Origin: Bacteroides acidifaciens
GTDB taxonomy: Bacteria > Bacteroidota > Bacteroidia > Bacteroidales > Bacteroidaceae
Assembly (NCBI RefSeq): GCF_903181435.1
Contig: NZ_CAEUHO010000004.1
Span: 496,001 to 560,000 of the forward strand
Direction: 5' to 3'
Length of the DNA stretch: 64,000 nucleotides
Below the pieces are notes generated by a model. That model saw only the letters and a program-made list of their open reading frames with translations, had not been told where the DNA came from and did no database searches. A program made the translations under genes and the position numbers. Positions 1 through 7,962 of this stretch are shown here, piece after piece (positions within the stretch are counted from its first letter, which is position 1; every line of letters begins with the position of its first letter).

Positions 1-600
1 TCTTTGTCTTGCTTTTTTTAGCGCATCATACTTTTTATCCAGCAGACATTCTGTGTGAGATGCAGGGGTATCCAGATATGCTAATAGGCATAATATGATT
101 TCATATGAGGTCAGTTTGAATTCTGGTGCTCTCAAGTAGTTTAATAGGAAGGGGTTGGAAACCTGAAAATAATGTATAAATTTATCATATTCCGTTGCAG
201 GCAGTATGCTGGTATGAAGAAAAGTACAGGTAGGCATGTTCTTTTGCTCTGTCAGAAATATAATTTTCTTGTGTAATGATGAAATTATTTCTGCATTTTC
301 CTCTATAAGTAGTTTTTGTGTTTCCTGTTCTTTATATAGTTTGTTTTTGATAACTGCTATTTCTTGGTCTTTTTGATACAACTCTTGTTTTAAGTTAAGG
401 TAATATTTTCTGTATAGTTTTATTCCGATTATTAGAATGATAAGCAATATTATGCATACAGGTAATAGTATTTGAGTGTATTTGATATGGTCTAAAGATG
501 CTTTTATAGAATCCATAGTACAACTATCTTTCTCAAAAGGAAGGAGGCTGATGCTTAGAAGTATGATTACATATATTGCTTTCATCCGTGTATTTTTCAT
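1..600 (-). CDS. Membrane-anchored coiled-coil protein, LuxR-like regulator end (partial)
   Basis: An open frame runs from an ATG at 600 (a second ATG is at 585) to the window edge; the 200 codons visible contain no stop. Residues about 1-20 look like a signal or first hydrophobic segment. Residues about 43-62 form a clear transmembrane helix (PVCIILLIILIIGI). Residues 66-120 are Lys/Glu-rich and should form a coiled coil. The last 40 residues (LTSYEIILCLLAYL, then KKYDALKKARQR) resemble the degenerate LuxR-type helix-turn-helix ending Bacteroides TPR-type membrane regulators, but here there is no TPR region before the helix. It may be a shortened paralogue that signals from the inner membrane. 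Function is inferred; the 3' end is missing. The gap to the HU-like gene upstream is 102 bp. Confidence 0.6.
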   Translation of the reverse strand, partial: MKNTRMKAIYVIILLSISLLPFEKDSCTMDSIKASLDHIKYTQILLPVCIILLIILIIGIKLYRKYYLNLKQELYQKDQEIAVIKNKLYKEQETQKLLIEENAEIISSLHKKIIFLTEQKNMPTCTFLHTSILPATEYDKFIHYFQVSNPFLLNYLRAPEFKLTSYEIILCLLAYLDTPASHTECLLDKKYDALKKARQR

Positions 601-702
601 TAGTTATTTTAAATACACTGGTGATAGCTCCTTGCCCCACAGTGATTAATGTTCTTTAACTCTTTGTGGTGCTAAAAGTCTATTTGATTATTCAATGTGA
701 AG

Positions 703-1314
703 TCATTCTTCTCTTTTCTTTGCATATACCACCTGCTTGCCCGCTCCGTAACGAATCAGTATCCCTTGCTTGATAAAGGCATTTAGTTCGTTAAGTGCAC
801 GCTGCTTGTCATGCCCTGTCAACCGGCAATAATCGGCACGAGTCAAACAGGGATACCTCTTAAGATGCTCATTGATTATGGTCAGGCATTCTTCTTCACT
901 GCGCCCTTTTCCATGAGGACGGGTGAAAGATTCTCCACGTTCCGGTCTCATTTGCCAACCCACTTCCTTTTTAAATTGAGTACCTGGTCGGAAATTGATA
1001 TTCTTTAATTTGATGGATTGTGCATGTACTTCCTCTTTTTTCATGACGGGCGGTCCTTGCAGGGAAGCAGAAAAGTATCCGATGTCTCCCAGTTCTACAA
1101 TCCATCCGTTGGCAAGCAAATCTCTCAGTTCGTTTTGGAAAGACTGCATGGCACCTGCCAATAAGCTGCGGCTTATTCCGGTGAATTTGTGTACACGATC
1201 CAGAAATTCGTCCTGATTGATAGTTCCTTTGAAAACCACGCGGGGATGGAGTGGTTGTTGTTCACCTGTTTGTTGGATATCAGGTGTTTCGTAGAGGTCG
1301 TAATGTATACTCAT
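703..1314 (-). CDS. HU-like DNA-binding protein with C-terminal winged helix
   Basis: A 203-residue protein of the Bacteroides HU/HIG class. Residues about 25-125 match an HU/IHF-like fold: a helical N-terminal part, then GWIVELGDIGYFSASLQG, which corresponds to the core beta strands of HU. Residues about 135-203 form a small winged-helix-like domain (CLTRADYCRLTGHDKQRALN) ending in basic residues. It is larger than housekeeping HU (about 90 aa) and probably acts as a sequence-specific or architectural regulator. A paralogue lies at 49991-50602. Both genes have an unusually long predicted leader carrying four ACT-NN-AGT cores 22 bp apart, which suggests autoregulation. The target genes are unknown. 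Confidence 0.85.
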   Translation of the reverse strand: MSIHYDLYETPDIQQTGEQQPLHPRVVFKGTINQDEFLDRVHKFTGISRSLLAGAMQSFQNELRDLLANGWIVELGDIGYFSASLQGPPVMKKEEVHAQSIKLKNINFRPGTQFKKEVGWQMRPERGESFTRPHGKGRSEEECLTIINEHLKRYPCLTRADYCRLTGHDKQRALNELNAFIKQGILIRYGAGKQVVYAKKREE

Positions 1315-1397
1315 ATTCGTTATTGTTTTATATTGCTACATGGATATATCCGTTTGCCTGTCCGGATGTATTTCGTCCGCTGTTTTTATTTCGTTTG

Positions 1398-1471
1398 ACT
1401 ATAGTCTTCCTTTCGGATGACTATAGTTATGCGCAAAGTAGACTATAGTTATCCTTGCGCATAACTATAGT
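1398..1471. promoter_or_regulatory. Four ACTATAGT palindromes at exact 22-bp spacing
   Basis: ACTATAGT occurs at 1398, 1420, 1442 and 1464, so the starts are exactly 22 bp apart. The outer part also forms a perfect 17-bp inverted repeat (1420-1436 against 1455-1471, ACTATAGTTATGCGCAA and its complement). The array sits just downstream of a TACCTTTG -7 box (1494-1501, minus strand), inside the predicted leader of the HU-like gene starting at 1314. Two-turn spacing on one face of the helix suggests cooperative protein binding; an RNA structure is the alternative. The rest of 1315-1653 is AT-rich, with nothing else recognised except the forward promoter at 1642. Confidence 0.75.
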
Positions 1472-1493
1472 TATACGAAGAGACATCAGGTAA

Positions 1494-1501
1494 CAAAGGT
1501 A
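1494..1501 (-). promoter_or_regulatory. Bacteroides -7 box (TACCTTTG) for the HU-like gene
   Basis: CAAAGGTA on the plus strand reads TACCTTTG on the minus strand and matches the Bacteroides -7 consensus TAnnTTTG. Transcription would begin near 1487 and give a leader of about 170 nt before the ATG at 1314, much longer than most predicted leaders in this window. No clear -33 TTTG was found. Confidence 0.5.
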
Positions 1502-1641
1502 ATTACTTTAACTGATAAAACTAATTATATTAGTAAGAAAAAGAAATAAAACTCCCATGAAGATTGTTTATTGTCCTGAGCTACTCTTTCGTTTTTTAAT
1601 AAATTAGCTAGAAAGTGTGGTGTTTATTGGATAAGAACGCT

Positions 1642-1649
1642 TATTTTTG
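1642..1649 (+). promoter_or_regulatory. -7 box directly abutting a start codon (TATTTTTG)
   Basis: TATTTTTG is followed by CAGC and then the ATG at 1654. With normal spacing the transcript would begin at or next to the A of the start codon, predicting a leaderless or near-leaderless mRNA. The same TAnnTTTGCAGCATG arrangement occurs at 18879-18893. Confidence 0.55.
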
Positions 1650-1653
1650 CAGC

Positions 1654-3561
1654 ATGTTACAGTTTGAGAATCAAAAGATAAAACAAATAGTCCGCAAGGC
1701 GCTTCCGGTAGTAACGCTGGTAGCTATGTTATACTCCTGCGCCAGTATCGGGCGACCGGACGGGGGACCTTATGATGAGACTCCACCCCGTTTCATTGGC
1801 AGTACTCCTGCTGCCGGTGCGTTAAATAATGAAAGGACGAAAGTCTCTTTGATGTTCGACGAGTTTATAAAGTTGGAGAAAGCGACGGAGAAAGTAGTTG
1901 TTTCCCCACCTCAGATACAGCAACCCGAAATCAAGGCTTCCGGAAAACGAATACAGGTGAACTTGCTTGATTCTTTGAAACCGAACACTACCTATACCAT
2001 TGACTTTTCGGATGCCATTGTTGATAATAATGAAGGTAATCCGTTGGGAAACTTTGCATTAACCTTTTCTACCGGTGCGCAGATTGATACGATGGAAGTG
2101 TCGGGAACAGTACTTGATGCCTCTAATTTGGAACCTATCAAAGGCATTCTTGTCGGACTGCATTCCAACCTGAGCGATTCGGCTTTCAACAAGTTGCCTT
2201 TCGACCGCGTGGCACGCACGGACAGTCGTGGACGATTCTCTATTCGCGGCATAGCTCCCGGTAAGTACCGTATTTACGGATTGATGGATGCCGACCAGAA
2301 TTTTACTTTTAATCAGAAAAGTGAGGTGATTGCTTTTCATGATTCGCTGATTATCCCTCGTATGGAAGAACGTATACGTATGGATACAGCCTGGGTGGAT
2401 TCATTGACCTATGATACGATTGTTGAGAAGAAGTATATGCATTATCTGCCCGACGATGTGATTCTCCGGGCTTTCAAAGAACTGAATTATTCGCAATATC
2501 TTATCAAATCCGAAAGGCTTGTGCCGCATAAGTTTACTTTCTATTTTGCAGGTAAGGCAGACACTCTGCCTGTGCTGAAAGGATTGAACTTCGATGAAAA
2601 GGATGCTTTTATCATCGAAAAGAATCAGCGGAATGATACGATTCATTATTGGGTCAAAGACTCCTTGCTCTTTAAACAGGATACGCTTTCCATGAGCCTG
2701 ACTTATCTTTATACGGATACCTTGAATCAGTTGGTACCGCGTACGGATACCTTGAACTTGGTTTCGAAGCAGAAATACAAGAAAGACGAGCCGGAAAAGG
2801 AGAAGAAGAAAAAGAAGAAAAAGAAAGATGAGGAGGACGAGCCGGAACCTACGAAGTTCCTGCCGGTGAATGTCAGCGCGCCTTCGTCAATGGATGTATA
2901 TGGTTATGTTTCTCTGAATTTCGATGAACCGATAGCCAGCTTTGACAGTACCGCTATTCATCTGCGGCAGAAAGTGGATACGCTTTGGAAGGATATACCG
3001 TTTGAGTTTGAACAGGACTCTCTGAATCAGAAGAAGTTTAACTTGTATTATGATTGGGAACCGACTTTTGAATACGAGTTTGAGGTAGATTCTACGGCTT
3101 TCCATGGTATATACGGATTGTTTACCGATAAGATAAAGCAAGGATTTAAAGTACGTAGTGAAGATGAATACTTCACTCTTCATTTCAGTGTGACGGGGGC
3201 TGATTCTTTGGCATTCGTCGAACTGCTTGATGCGCAAGACAAGGTAGTCCGTAAGCGTATGGTGAAAGATGGAATGGCCGATTTCTATTTCTTGAATCCG
3301 GGAAAATATGCAGCCAGGCTGATTAATGACACAAATGGAAATGGAGAATGGGATACGGGAGACTTTGCAAAAGGTTTGCAACCGGAAGCCGTTTTCTATT
3401 ATCCGACAATATTAGAGTATAAGGCGTTGTGGGACGTGACACAACCATGGGATATTCATGCGACCCCTGTGGATAAACAGAAACCGGATGAGCTTAAAAA
3501 ACAAAAACCAGATGAAGACAAGAAGAAAAAAGATAGAAACAATCAGAACAGGCGCCGCTAG
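1654..3561 (+). CDS. Ig-like (Big_5) domain lipoprotein
   Basis: A 635-residue lipoprotein. The start at 1654 is chosen because the signal peptide then reads naturally, ending in a lipobox (VAMLYSCAS), and the -7 box lies four bases upstream of it. Residues about 45-145 form an N-terminal Ig-like domain of the Big_5/SbsA type (TPPRFIGSTPAAGA, then YTIDFSDAIVDNNEGNPL). A carboxypeptidase-regulatory-like beta domain follows (GRFSIRGIAPGKYRIYGLMD). A very basic/acidic linker (about residues 375-405, runs of Lys then Asp/Glu) separates this from a C-terminal beta region; the tail is again Lys-rich. Probably a periplasmic or outer-membrane protein of unknown role. It overlaps the DUF3108 gene by 50 bp, so the two are likely co-transcribed. 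Confidence 0.85.
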   Translation: MLQFENQKIKQIVRKALPVVTLVAMLYSCASIGRPDGGPYDETPPRFIGSTPAAGALNNERTKVSLMFDEFIKLEKATEKVVVSPPQIQQPEIKASGKRIQVNLLDSLKPNTTYTIDFSDAIVDNNEGNPLGNFALTFSTGAQIDTMEVSGTVLDASNLEPIKGILVGLHSNLSDSAFNKLPFDRVARTDSRGRFSIRGIAPGKYRIYGLMDADQNFTFNQKSEVIAFHDSLIIPRMEERIRMDTAWVDSLTYDTIVEKKYMHYLPDDVILRAFKELNYSQYLIKSERLVPHKFTFYFAGKADTLPVLKGLNFDEKDAFIIEKNQRNDTIHYWVKDSLLFKQDTLSMSLTYLYTDTLNQLVPRTDTLNLVSKQKYKKDEPEKEKKKKKKKKDEEDEPEPTKFLPVNVSAPSSMDVYGYVSLNFDEPIASFDSTAIHLRQKVDTLWKDIPFEFEQDSLNQKKFNLYYDWEPTFEYEFEVDSTAFHGIYGLFTDKIKQGFKVRSEDEYFTLHFSVTGADSLAFVELLDAQDKVVRKRMVKDGMADFYFLNPGKYAARLINDTNGNGEWDTGDFAKGLQPEAVFYYPTILEYKALWDVTQPWDIHATPVDKQKPDELKKQKPDEDKKKKDRNNQNRRR

Positions 3562-4381
3562 CTTCCGCCGTAGCTTGATTATCGGAACTGTGGCATTGCT
3601 GATGGGAATTTTCGCCCTTCCCGCCAGTGCCCAATGTGAGGCGAAGAACGATGCGTTTCAGACGGGCGAACACGTGATGTACGATTTGTACTTCAACTGG
3701 AAGTTTGTCTGGGTGAAAGCCGGACTTGCCAGTCTGACAACCAATGCGACTACCTACCATTCGGAACCGGCTTTCCGGATGAACCTGCTTGCTTTGGGCA
3801 GCAAACGGGCGGATTTCTTTTTCAAGATGCGTGATACGTTGACTTGCGTGATTGGCGAGAAGCTGGAGCCGCGCTATTTCCGTAAGGGTGCCGAGGAAGG
3901 AAAACGTTATACAGTGGATGAGGCTTGGTTCTCGTATAAGGACGGGCTCTGCTTTGTCAATCAGAAACGTACGTACCGGGATGGAACGTTTAATGAATCG
4001 GAAGCAAGTGACAGCCGTTGTATATATGATATGTTGAGCATTCTGGCGCAGGCACGCTCTTACGACCCTGCAGATTATAAGGTGGGAGACAAAATCAAGT
4101 TTCCGATGGCTACGGGACGTAAGGTGGAAGAGCAGACGCTTATCTATCGCGGGAAGGAAAACGTAAAAGCCGAGAATGGAGTTACTTATCGTTGCTTGAT
4201 TTTTTCATTAGTCGAATATGATAAGAAAGGGAAAGAAAAGGAAGTTATTACTTTCTTTGTGACGGATGACTTGAACCATCTTCCGGTTCGTCTGGATTTG
4301 TTCCTGAACTTTGGTTCGGCTAAGGCGTTCCTGAATGATGTACGGGGGAATCGGCATCCGATGACTTCTATCGTTAAATAA
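3512..4381 (+). CDS. DUF3108 family exported protein
   Basis: A 289-residue protein with a Sec signal peptide (SLIIGTVALLMGIFALPASAQC) after a basic N-terminus. The mature part matches DUF3108: FQTGEHVMYDLYFNWKFVWV near the start, then alternating beta strands and a conserved end (FFVTDDLNHLPVRLDLF). Family members are periplasmic beta-sandwich proteins of unknown function. The ATG at 3512 gives a sensible signal peptide and lies inside the 3' end of the lipoprotein gene; an in-frame ATG at 3488 is possible. The overlap of 50 bp suggests translational coupling. A strong hairpin follows at 4404-4452. Confidence 0.85.
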   Translation: MKTRRKKIETIRTGAASFRRSLIIGTVALLMGIFALPASAQCEAKNDAFQTGEHVMYDLYFNWKFVWVKAGLASLTTNATTYHSEPAFRMNLLALGSKRADFFFKMRDTLTCVIGEKLEPRYFRKGAEEGKRYTVDEAWFSYKDGLCFVNQKRTYRDGTFNESEASDSRCIYDMLSILAQARSYDPADYKVGDKIKFPMATGRKVEEQTLIYRGKENVKAENGVTYRCLIFSLVEYDKKGKEKEVITFFVTDDLNHLPVRLDLFLNFGSAKAFLNDVRGNRHPMTSIVK

Positions 4382-4403
4382 GTAGAGAATATTAGGTACG
4401 GAC

Positions 4404-4452
4404 TTCGCGGATTACACGGTTTTTATATAATTGAAACCGGGTAATCCGCGAA
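4404..4452. terminator. Bidirectional hairpin between convergent genes
   Basis: Arms 4404-4422 and 4434-4452 are complementary except for one or two bases (TTCGCGGATTACaCGGTTT). The hairpin lies between the stop of the DUF3108 gene and the end of the convergent thioesterase gene, so it can serve both strands. Confidence 0.75.
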
Positions 4453-4497
4453 ATCCTTATCTAAACATATAGCTTCACAATCTGTTTTAACTTCTCT

Positions 4498-4911
4498 TTA
4501 TTCTTCTACCTCAAAAGGAACTTTCTGGTCTTTTCTGAATACGCTGGATTCGAAAGTTGCAATCAAATCTCCATTCTGATTAGTAATATCTACTTGATAG
4601 CAACCTGTGCTCCGGCCGATATAACGTTCGCGTGCTTCGGCATAAAGAGTATCGCCCGGTCCGCTGGCACGTACGAAGGTAATGGTGGATGAAAGCGAGA
4701 AAGCAAGTGTGCCATGTGAATTGGCAGCCGCAGCCAGTGCAAGGTCGGCCAATGTAAAGATGGCTCCGCCTTGTGTACGGGCTCCTGCGTTCAGATGTTC
4801 GGGTTTTATTTCCAACTTGGCTTTGCTGTACCCTTTTCTTACTTCCAGTAGGACTATGCCTGCGTTTTCGGCGAATACGTCATTCTTAAAAAACTCTTGT
4901 GGGGTCATCAT
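4498..4911 (-). CDS. PaaI-type hotdog-fold acyl-CoA thioesterase
   Basis: A 137-residue single hotdog domain. The motif HLNAGARTQGGAIFTLADLA matches the PaaI-family signature (Asn and Gly-Gly before the central helix with the catalytic Asp). Such proteins hydrolyse acyl- or aryl-CoA thioesters as dimers or tetramers; the substrate here is unknown. The start is set at 4911 (an adjacent ATG is at 4908) because the -7 box at 4939-4946 would lie inside the coding region if the upstream ATG at 4950 were used. Monocistronic, convergent with the DUF3108 gene and divergent from GH88. Confidence 0.85.
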   Translation of the reverse strand: MMTPQEFFKNDVFAENAGIVLLEVRKGYSKAKLEIKPEHLNAGARTQGGAIFTLADLALAAAANSHGTLAFSLSSTITFVRASGPGDTLYAEARERYIGRSTGCYQVDITNQNGDLIATFESSVFRKDQKVPFEVEE

Positions 4912-4938
4912 ATTTATTCTTTTTCGATTTTTCTTCCG

Positions 4939-4946
4939 CAAATGTA
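4939..4946 (-). promoter_or_regulatory. -7 box (TACATTTG) for the thioesterase
   Basis: CAAATGTA on the plus strand matches TAnnTTTG on the minus strand. The predicted start of transcription near 4932 leaves about 20 nt before the ATG at 4911 and supports that start. Confidence 0.5.
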
Positions 4947-5001
4947 CCAAAATTGTCCCTCATTTGGATTATTTAGGTCGGTCTATTCTCTTGAAATGCA
5001 C

Positions 5002-5009
5002 TACTTTTG
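5002..5009 (+). promoter_or_regulatory. -7 box (TACTTTTG) of the GAG operon
   Basis: TACTTTTG lies 41 bp before the GH88 ATG at 5051. It is the only clear TAnnTTTG box ahead of the GH88-sulfatase-lyase genes, so it probably drives the operon. Confidence 0.55.
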
Positions 5010-5050
5010 CAATCAAGAAAATTAATCACTTAACAAATAATCCCTGTATT

Positions 5051-6253
5051 ATGAAAACAATTCTTAGCGCATTAGGACTTTCCCTTTTGATCTTTACGAG
5101 TTGCGGTGGACAAAAAAAAGTTGAAGTAGACTTTATTCAGGACAACATCGACAACGCAGTGGCACAGAACACGATTCAAACGGATATTATCGAGAAATCC
5201 GGCAAGGTTCTGAATCCGCGAACCATCAACGAAGACGGCAGTATATCTTATATACCTATTGAAGATTGGTGCTCTGGTTTTTACCCTGGTAGCATGTGGC
5301 TGACTTATAACCTGACCGGAGATAAGAAATGGTTGCCGCTGGCTGAAAAATATACGGAAGCTCTTGATTCCGTGAAGTATCTGAAATGGCATCATGACGT
5401 AGGATTTATGATTGGTTGCAGCTATCTGAACGGATACCGTCTGGCTGACAAGAAAGAATATAAGGATGTGATTGTCGAAGCAGCCAAATCGCTCTCTACA
5501 CGTTTCCGTCCGAATGCCGGTGTTATCCAATCATGGGATGCTGATAAAGGCTGGCAGGGAACACGTGGATGGAAATGTCCGGTGATTATTGATAATATGA
5601 TGAACCTTGAACTTTTGTTTGAAGCAACAGCTCTTTCCGGTGATTCTACTTTCTATAATATTGCTGTGAAACATGCAGATACAACTATGGCACACCATTT
5701 CCGTCCGGATAACAGTTGTTATCATGTAGTAGACTACGATCCTGAAACCGGTGAAGTGCGCAAGAGACAAACTGCACAGGGATATGCTGATGAATCGGCT
5801 TGGGCTCGCGGACAAGCTTGGGCTCTTTACGGATATACTACTTGCTATCGCTATACGAAAGACAAGAAATATCTCGACCAGGCTCAAAAGGTATATAATT
5901 TTATCTTTAACAACAAGAATCTGCCGGAAGACCTCGTTCCTTATTGGGACTACGATGCACCGAACATTCCGAATGAACCTCGTGACGCTTCCGCTGCGGC
6001 TTGTACAGCTTCTGCCCTCTACGAATTGGACGGTTATCTGCCGAGCAACCAATACAAGGAGACTGCTGATAAGATTATGGTAAGTCTGGGTTCGCCCGCT
6101 TATCGTGCAGAGGTGGGTACTAACGGCAACTTTATCCTGATGCACTCGGTGGGCAGTATTCCTCACGGTCAGGAAATTGATGTCCCTCTGAACTATGCCG
6201 ACTATTACTTCCTGGAAGCGCTGATGCGCAAAAGAGATCTCGAAAAGAAATAA
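5051..6253 (+). CDS. GH88 unsaturated glucuronyl hydrolase (lipoprotein)
   Basis: A 400-residue enzyme starting at 5051, giving a short signal peptide and lipobox (LLIFTSCGG, Cys18). Family GH88 removes the 4,5-unsaturated uronic acid left at the non-reducing end of oligosaccharides by polysaccharide lyases. The catalytic Asp pair is visible: Asp116 in WHHDVGFMIGCSY and Asp181 in PVIIDNMMNLELL, about 65 residues apart as in Bacillus UGL. The rest fits an (alpha/alpha)6 barrel. The lipobox suggests a periplasmic or membrane-tethered enzyme. First gene of an apparent operon with a sulfatase and a PL8 lyase, so the natural substrate is probably chondroitin/dermatan-derived disaccharide. A longer frame starting upstream is an artefact that crosses the promoter. 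Confidence 0.93.
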   Translation: MKTILSALGLSLLIFTSCGGQKKVEVDFIQDNIDNAVAQNTIQTDIIEKSGKVLNPRTINEDGSISYIPIEDWCSGFYPGSMWLTYNLTGDKKWLPLAEKYTEALDSVKYLKWHHDVGFMIGCSYLNGYRLADKKEYKDVIVEAAKSLSTRFRPNAGVIQSWDADKGWQGTRGWKCPVIIDNMMNLELLFEATALSGDSTFYNIAVKHADTTMAHHFRPDNSCYHVVDYDPETGEVRKRQTAQGYADESAWARGQAWALYGYTTCYRYTKDKKYLDQAQKVYNFIFNNKNLPEDLVPYWDYDAPNIPNEPRDASAAACTASALYELDGYLPSNQYKETADKIMVSLGSPAYRAEVGTNGNFILMHSVGSIPHGQEIDVPLNYADYYFLEALMRKRDLEKK

Positions 6254-6270
6254 ATCTCATTGATATGTAC

Positions 6271-6333
6271 AGTGAACGGTAAATGATGAACATAGGCTTC
6301 TGTATATAGCTTGTCCATCGTTCACCGTTCATT
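6271..6333 (+). other. Intercistronic imperfect hairpin between GH88 and sulfatase
   Basis: Arms 6271-6292 and 6312-6333 pair at about 18 of 22 positions (core TGAACGGT/ACCGTTCA). There is no clear T tract. It may protect the mRNA end, attenuate or mark processing within the operon. Confidence 0.45.
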
Positions 6334-6380
6334 TGTTTATTATCTTTATTATAACCCGTTTATCGTTAACTATCATTATC

Positions 6381-7931
6381 ATGAATAAACCTATAAACCT
6401 TTTGGTCGGTGGGCTGACTTTGTTTGCAGCACAGGGTTGCAAAGCCCCGAAGCAAGTTGCGGAACAAGCTGAGCATCCGAATATTATCTATGTATTTCCC
6501 GACCAATACCGTAACCAGGCAATGGGATTCTGGAGTCAGGACGGATTCCGGGATAAAGTAAATTTTCAGGGTGATCCTGTTCATACCCCCAACCTGGATG
6601 CATTTGCCCGCGAATCCATGGTGTTGTCTTCTGCACAGAGCAACTGTCCGCTGAGTAGCCCTCATCGTGGAATGTTATTGACAGGTATGTATCCCAACCG
6701 GAGCGGCGTGCCTTTGAACTGTAATTCTACGCGTCCCATCAGTTCGTTGCGCGAGGATGCAGAATGTATCGGCGATGTGTTTAGCAAAGCCGGTTATGAC
6801 TGTGCTTATTTCGGAAAACTTCATGCCGATTTTCCAACTCCGAACGACCCCGAACACCCAGGACAATATGTAGAATCCAAACGTCCGGCATGGGATGCCT
6901 ATACTCCGAAAGAACGTCGTCACGGATTTAACTACTGGTATTCTTACGGTACGTTTGATGAGCATAAGAATCCTCACTATTGGGATACGGACGGCAAGAG
7001 ACACGACCCGAAAGAATGGTCGCCTTTGCATGAATCGGGCAAGGTGGTTTCGTATTTGAAAAATGAGGGTAACGTGCGCGATACAAAGAAACCTTTCTTT
7101 ATTATGGTAGGCATGAACCCGCCTCATAGTCCGTATCGCTCTTTAGACGACTGTGAAGAGCAGGATTTCAATCTTTACAAGGATAAATCTTTGGATAGCT
7201 TGCTGATTCGTCCGAACGTAGACCTGAAGATGAAAAAGGCAGAATCTGCCCGTTATTATTTTGCTTCCGTAACGGGAGTTGACCGTGCTTTCGGTCAGAT
7301 TCTGGAAACGCTGAAAGACTTGGGACTGGATAAGAATACGGTTGTTATCTTCGCTTCCGACCATGGCGAGACGATGTGCAGCCAAGGTACCGAAGACCCG
7401 AAGAACTCGCCTTACTCCGAATCAATGAATATTCCGTTTATCGTGCGTTTCCCGGGCAAGATTCAACCGGGAGTAGATGACTTGCTGCTGTCATCACCGG
7501 ATATTATGCCTACTGTGCTGGGTTTGTGCGGATTGGGTGATTCTATTCCGGCAGAAGTGCAAGGGCGTAACTTCGCTCCTCTTTTCTTCGATGAAAAGGC
7601 GGAAATTGTCCGCCCGACGGGTGCACTGTATATCCAAAATCTGGACGGTGAAAAGGATGAAAACGGATTGGTGCAGACTTATTTCCCTTCTTCGAGAGGT
7701 ATCAAGACGGCACAATATACATTGGCTTTATACATCGACCGCAATACGAAGCAACTAAAGAAGAGCCTTCTGTTTGATGACTTGAATGATCCTTATCAGT
7801 TGCACAACCTGCCTTTGGAAGAAAATAAGGAAGTAGTGGAGCAACTTTATCGTGAAATGGGAATTATGCTAAAGGAAATTAACGATCCTTGGTACACGGA
7901 AAAGATTCTGTCGGACAGAATTCCTTATTAA
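6381..7931 (+). CDS. Serine-type S1 sulfatase, GAG operon
   Basis: A 516-residue arylsulfatase-fold lipoprotein. The start at 6381 gives a signal peptide with lipobox LFAAQGC (Cys20). The maturation motif is S92-S-P-H-R, followed by GMLLTG, so the nucleophile is a serine converted to formylglycine by an anaerobic sulfatase-maturating enzyme; the fourth position is His rather than the usual Ser. Metal ligands are seen in YVFPDQYR and IFASDHGETM. It removes sulfate from glycosaminoglycan oligosaccharides. From memory, the B. thetaiotaomicron counterpart in the same gene order (BT3349) was reported as a chondroitin/dermatan 4-O-sulfatase; the regiospecificity here is inferred only from context. 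Flanked by structured intergenic regions on both sides. Confidence 0.9.
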   Translation: MNKPINLLVGGLTLFAAQGCKAPKQVAEQAEHPNIIYVFPDQYRNQAMGFWSQDGFRDKVNFQGDPVHTPNLDAFARESMVLSSAQSNCPLSSPHRGMLLTGMYPNRSGVPLNCNSTRPISSLREDAECIGDVFSKAGYDCAYFGKLHADFPTPNDPEHPGQYVESKRPAWDAYTPKERRHGFNYWYSYGTFDEHKNPHYWDTDGKRHDPKEWSPLHESGKVVSYLKNEGNVRDTKKPFFIMVGMNPPHSPYRSLDDCEEQDFNLYKDKSLDSLLIRPNVDLKMKKAESARYYFASVTGVDRAFGQILETLKDLGLDKNTVVIFASDHGETMCSQGTEDPKNSPYSESMNIPFIVRFPGKIQPGVDDLLLSSPDIMPTVLGLCGLGDSIPAEVQGRNFAPLFFDEKAEIVRPTGALYIQNLDGEKDENGLVQTYFPSSRGIKTAQYTLALYIDRNTKQLKKSLLFDDLNDPYQLHNLPLEENKEVVEQLYREMGIMLKEINDPWYTEKILSDRIPY

Positions 7932-7962
7932 CAGGAACCTATGTAATTGAATGAAAATTTAA

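Noticed and set aside
1398..1471. CRISPR-like array
   Set aside because: Repeats are 8 bp with 14-bp gaps; CRISPR repeats are 23 bp or longer, no cas genes are present, and the gaps are not unique spacers (two are inverted copies).
2797..2850. Lys/Glu-rich repeat in the Ig-like lipoprotein as a phase-variable tract
   Set aside because: Mixed AAG/AAA/GAG codons rather than a pure repeat; best read as a charged linker.
4682..5050. N-terminal extension of the GH88 protein
   Set aside because: It would run through the thioesterase gene and the promoter at 5002; the lipoprotein signal begins at 5051.
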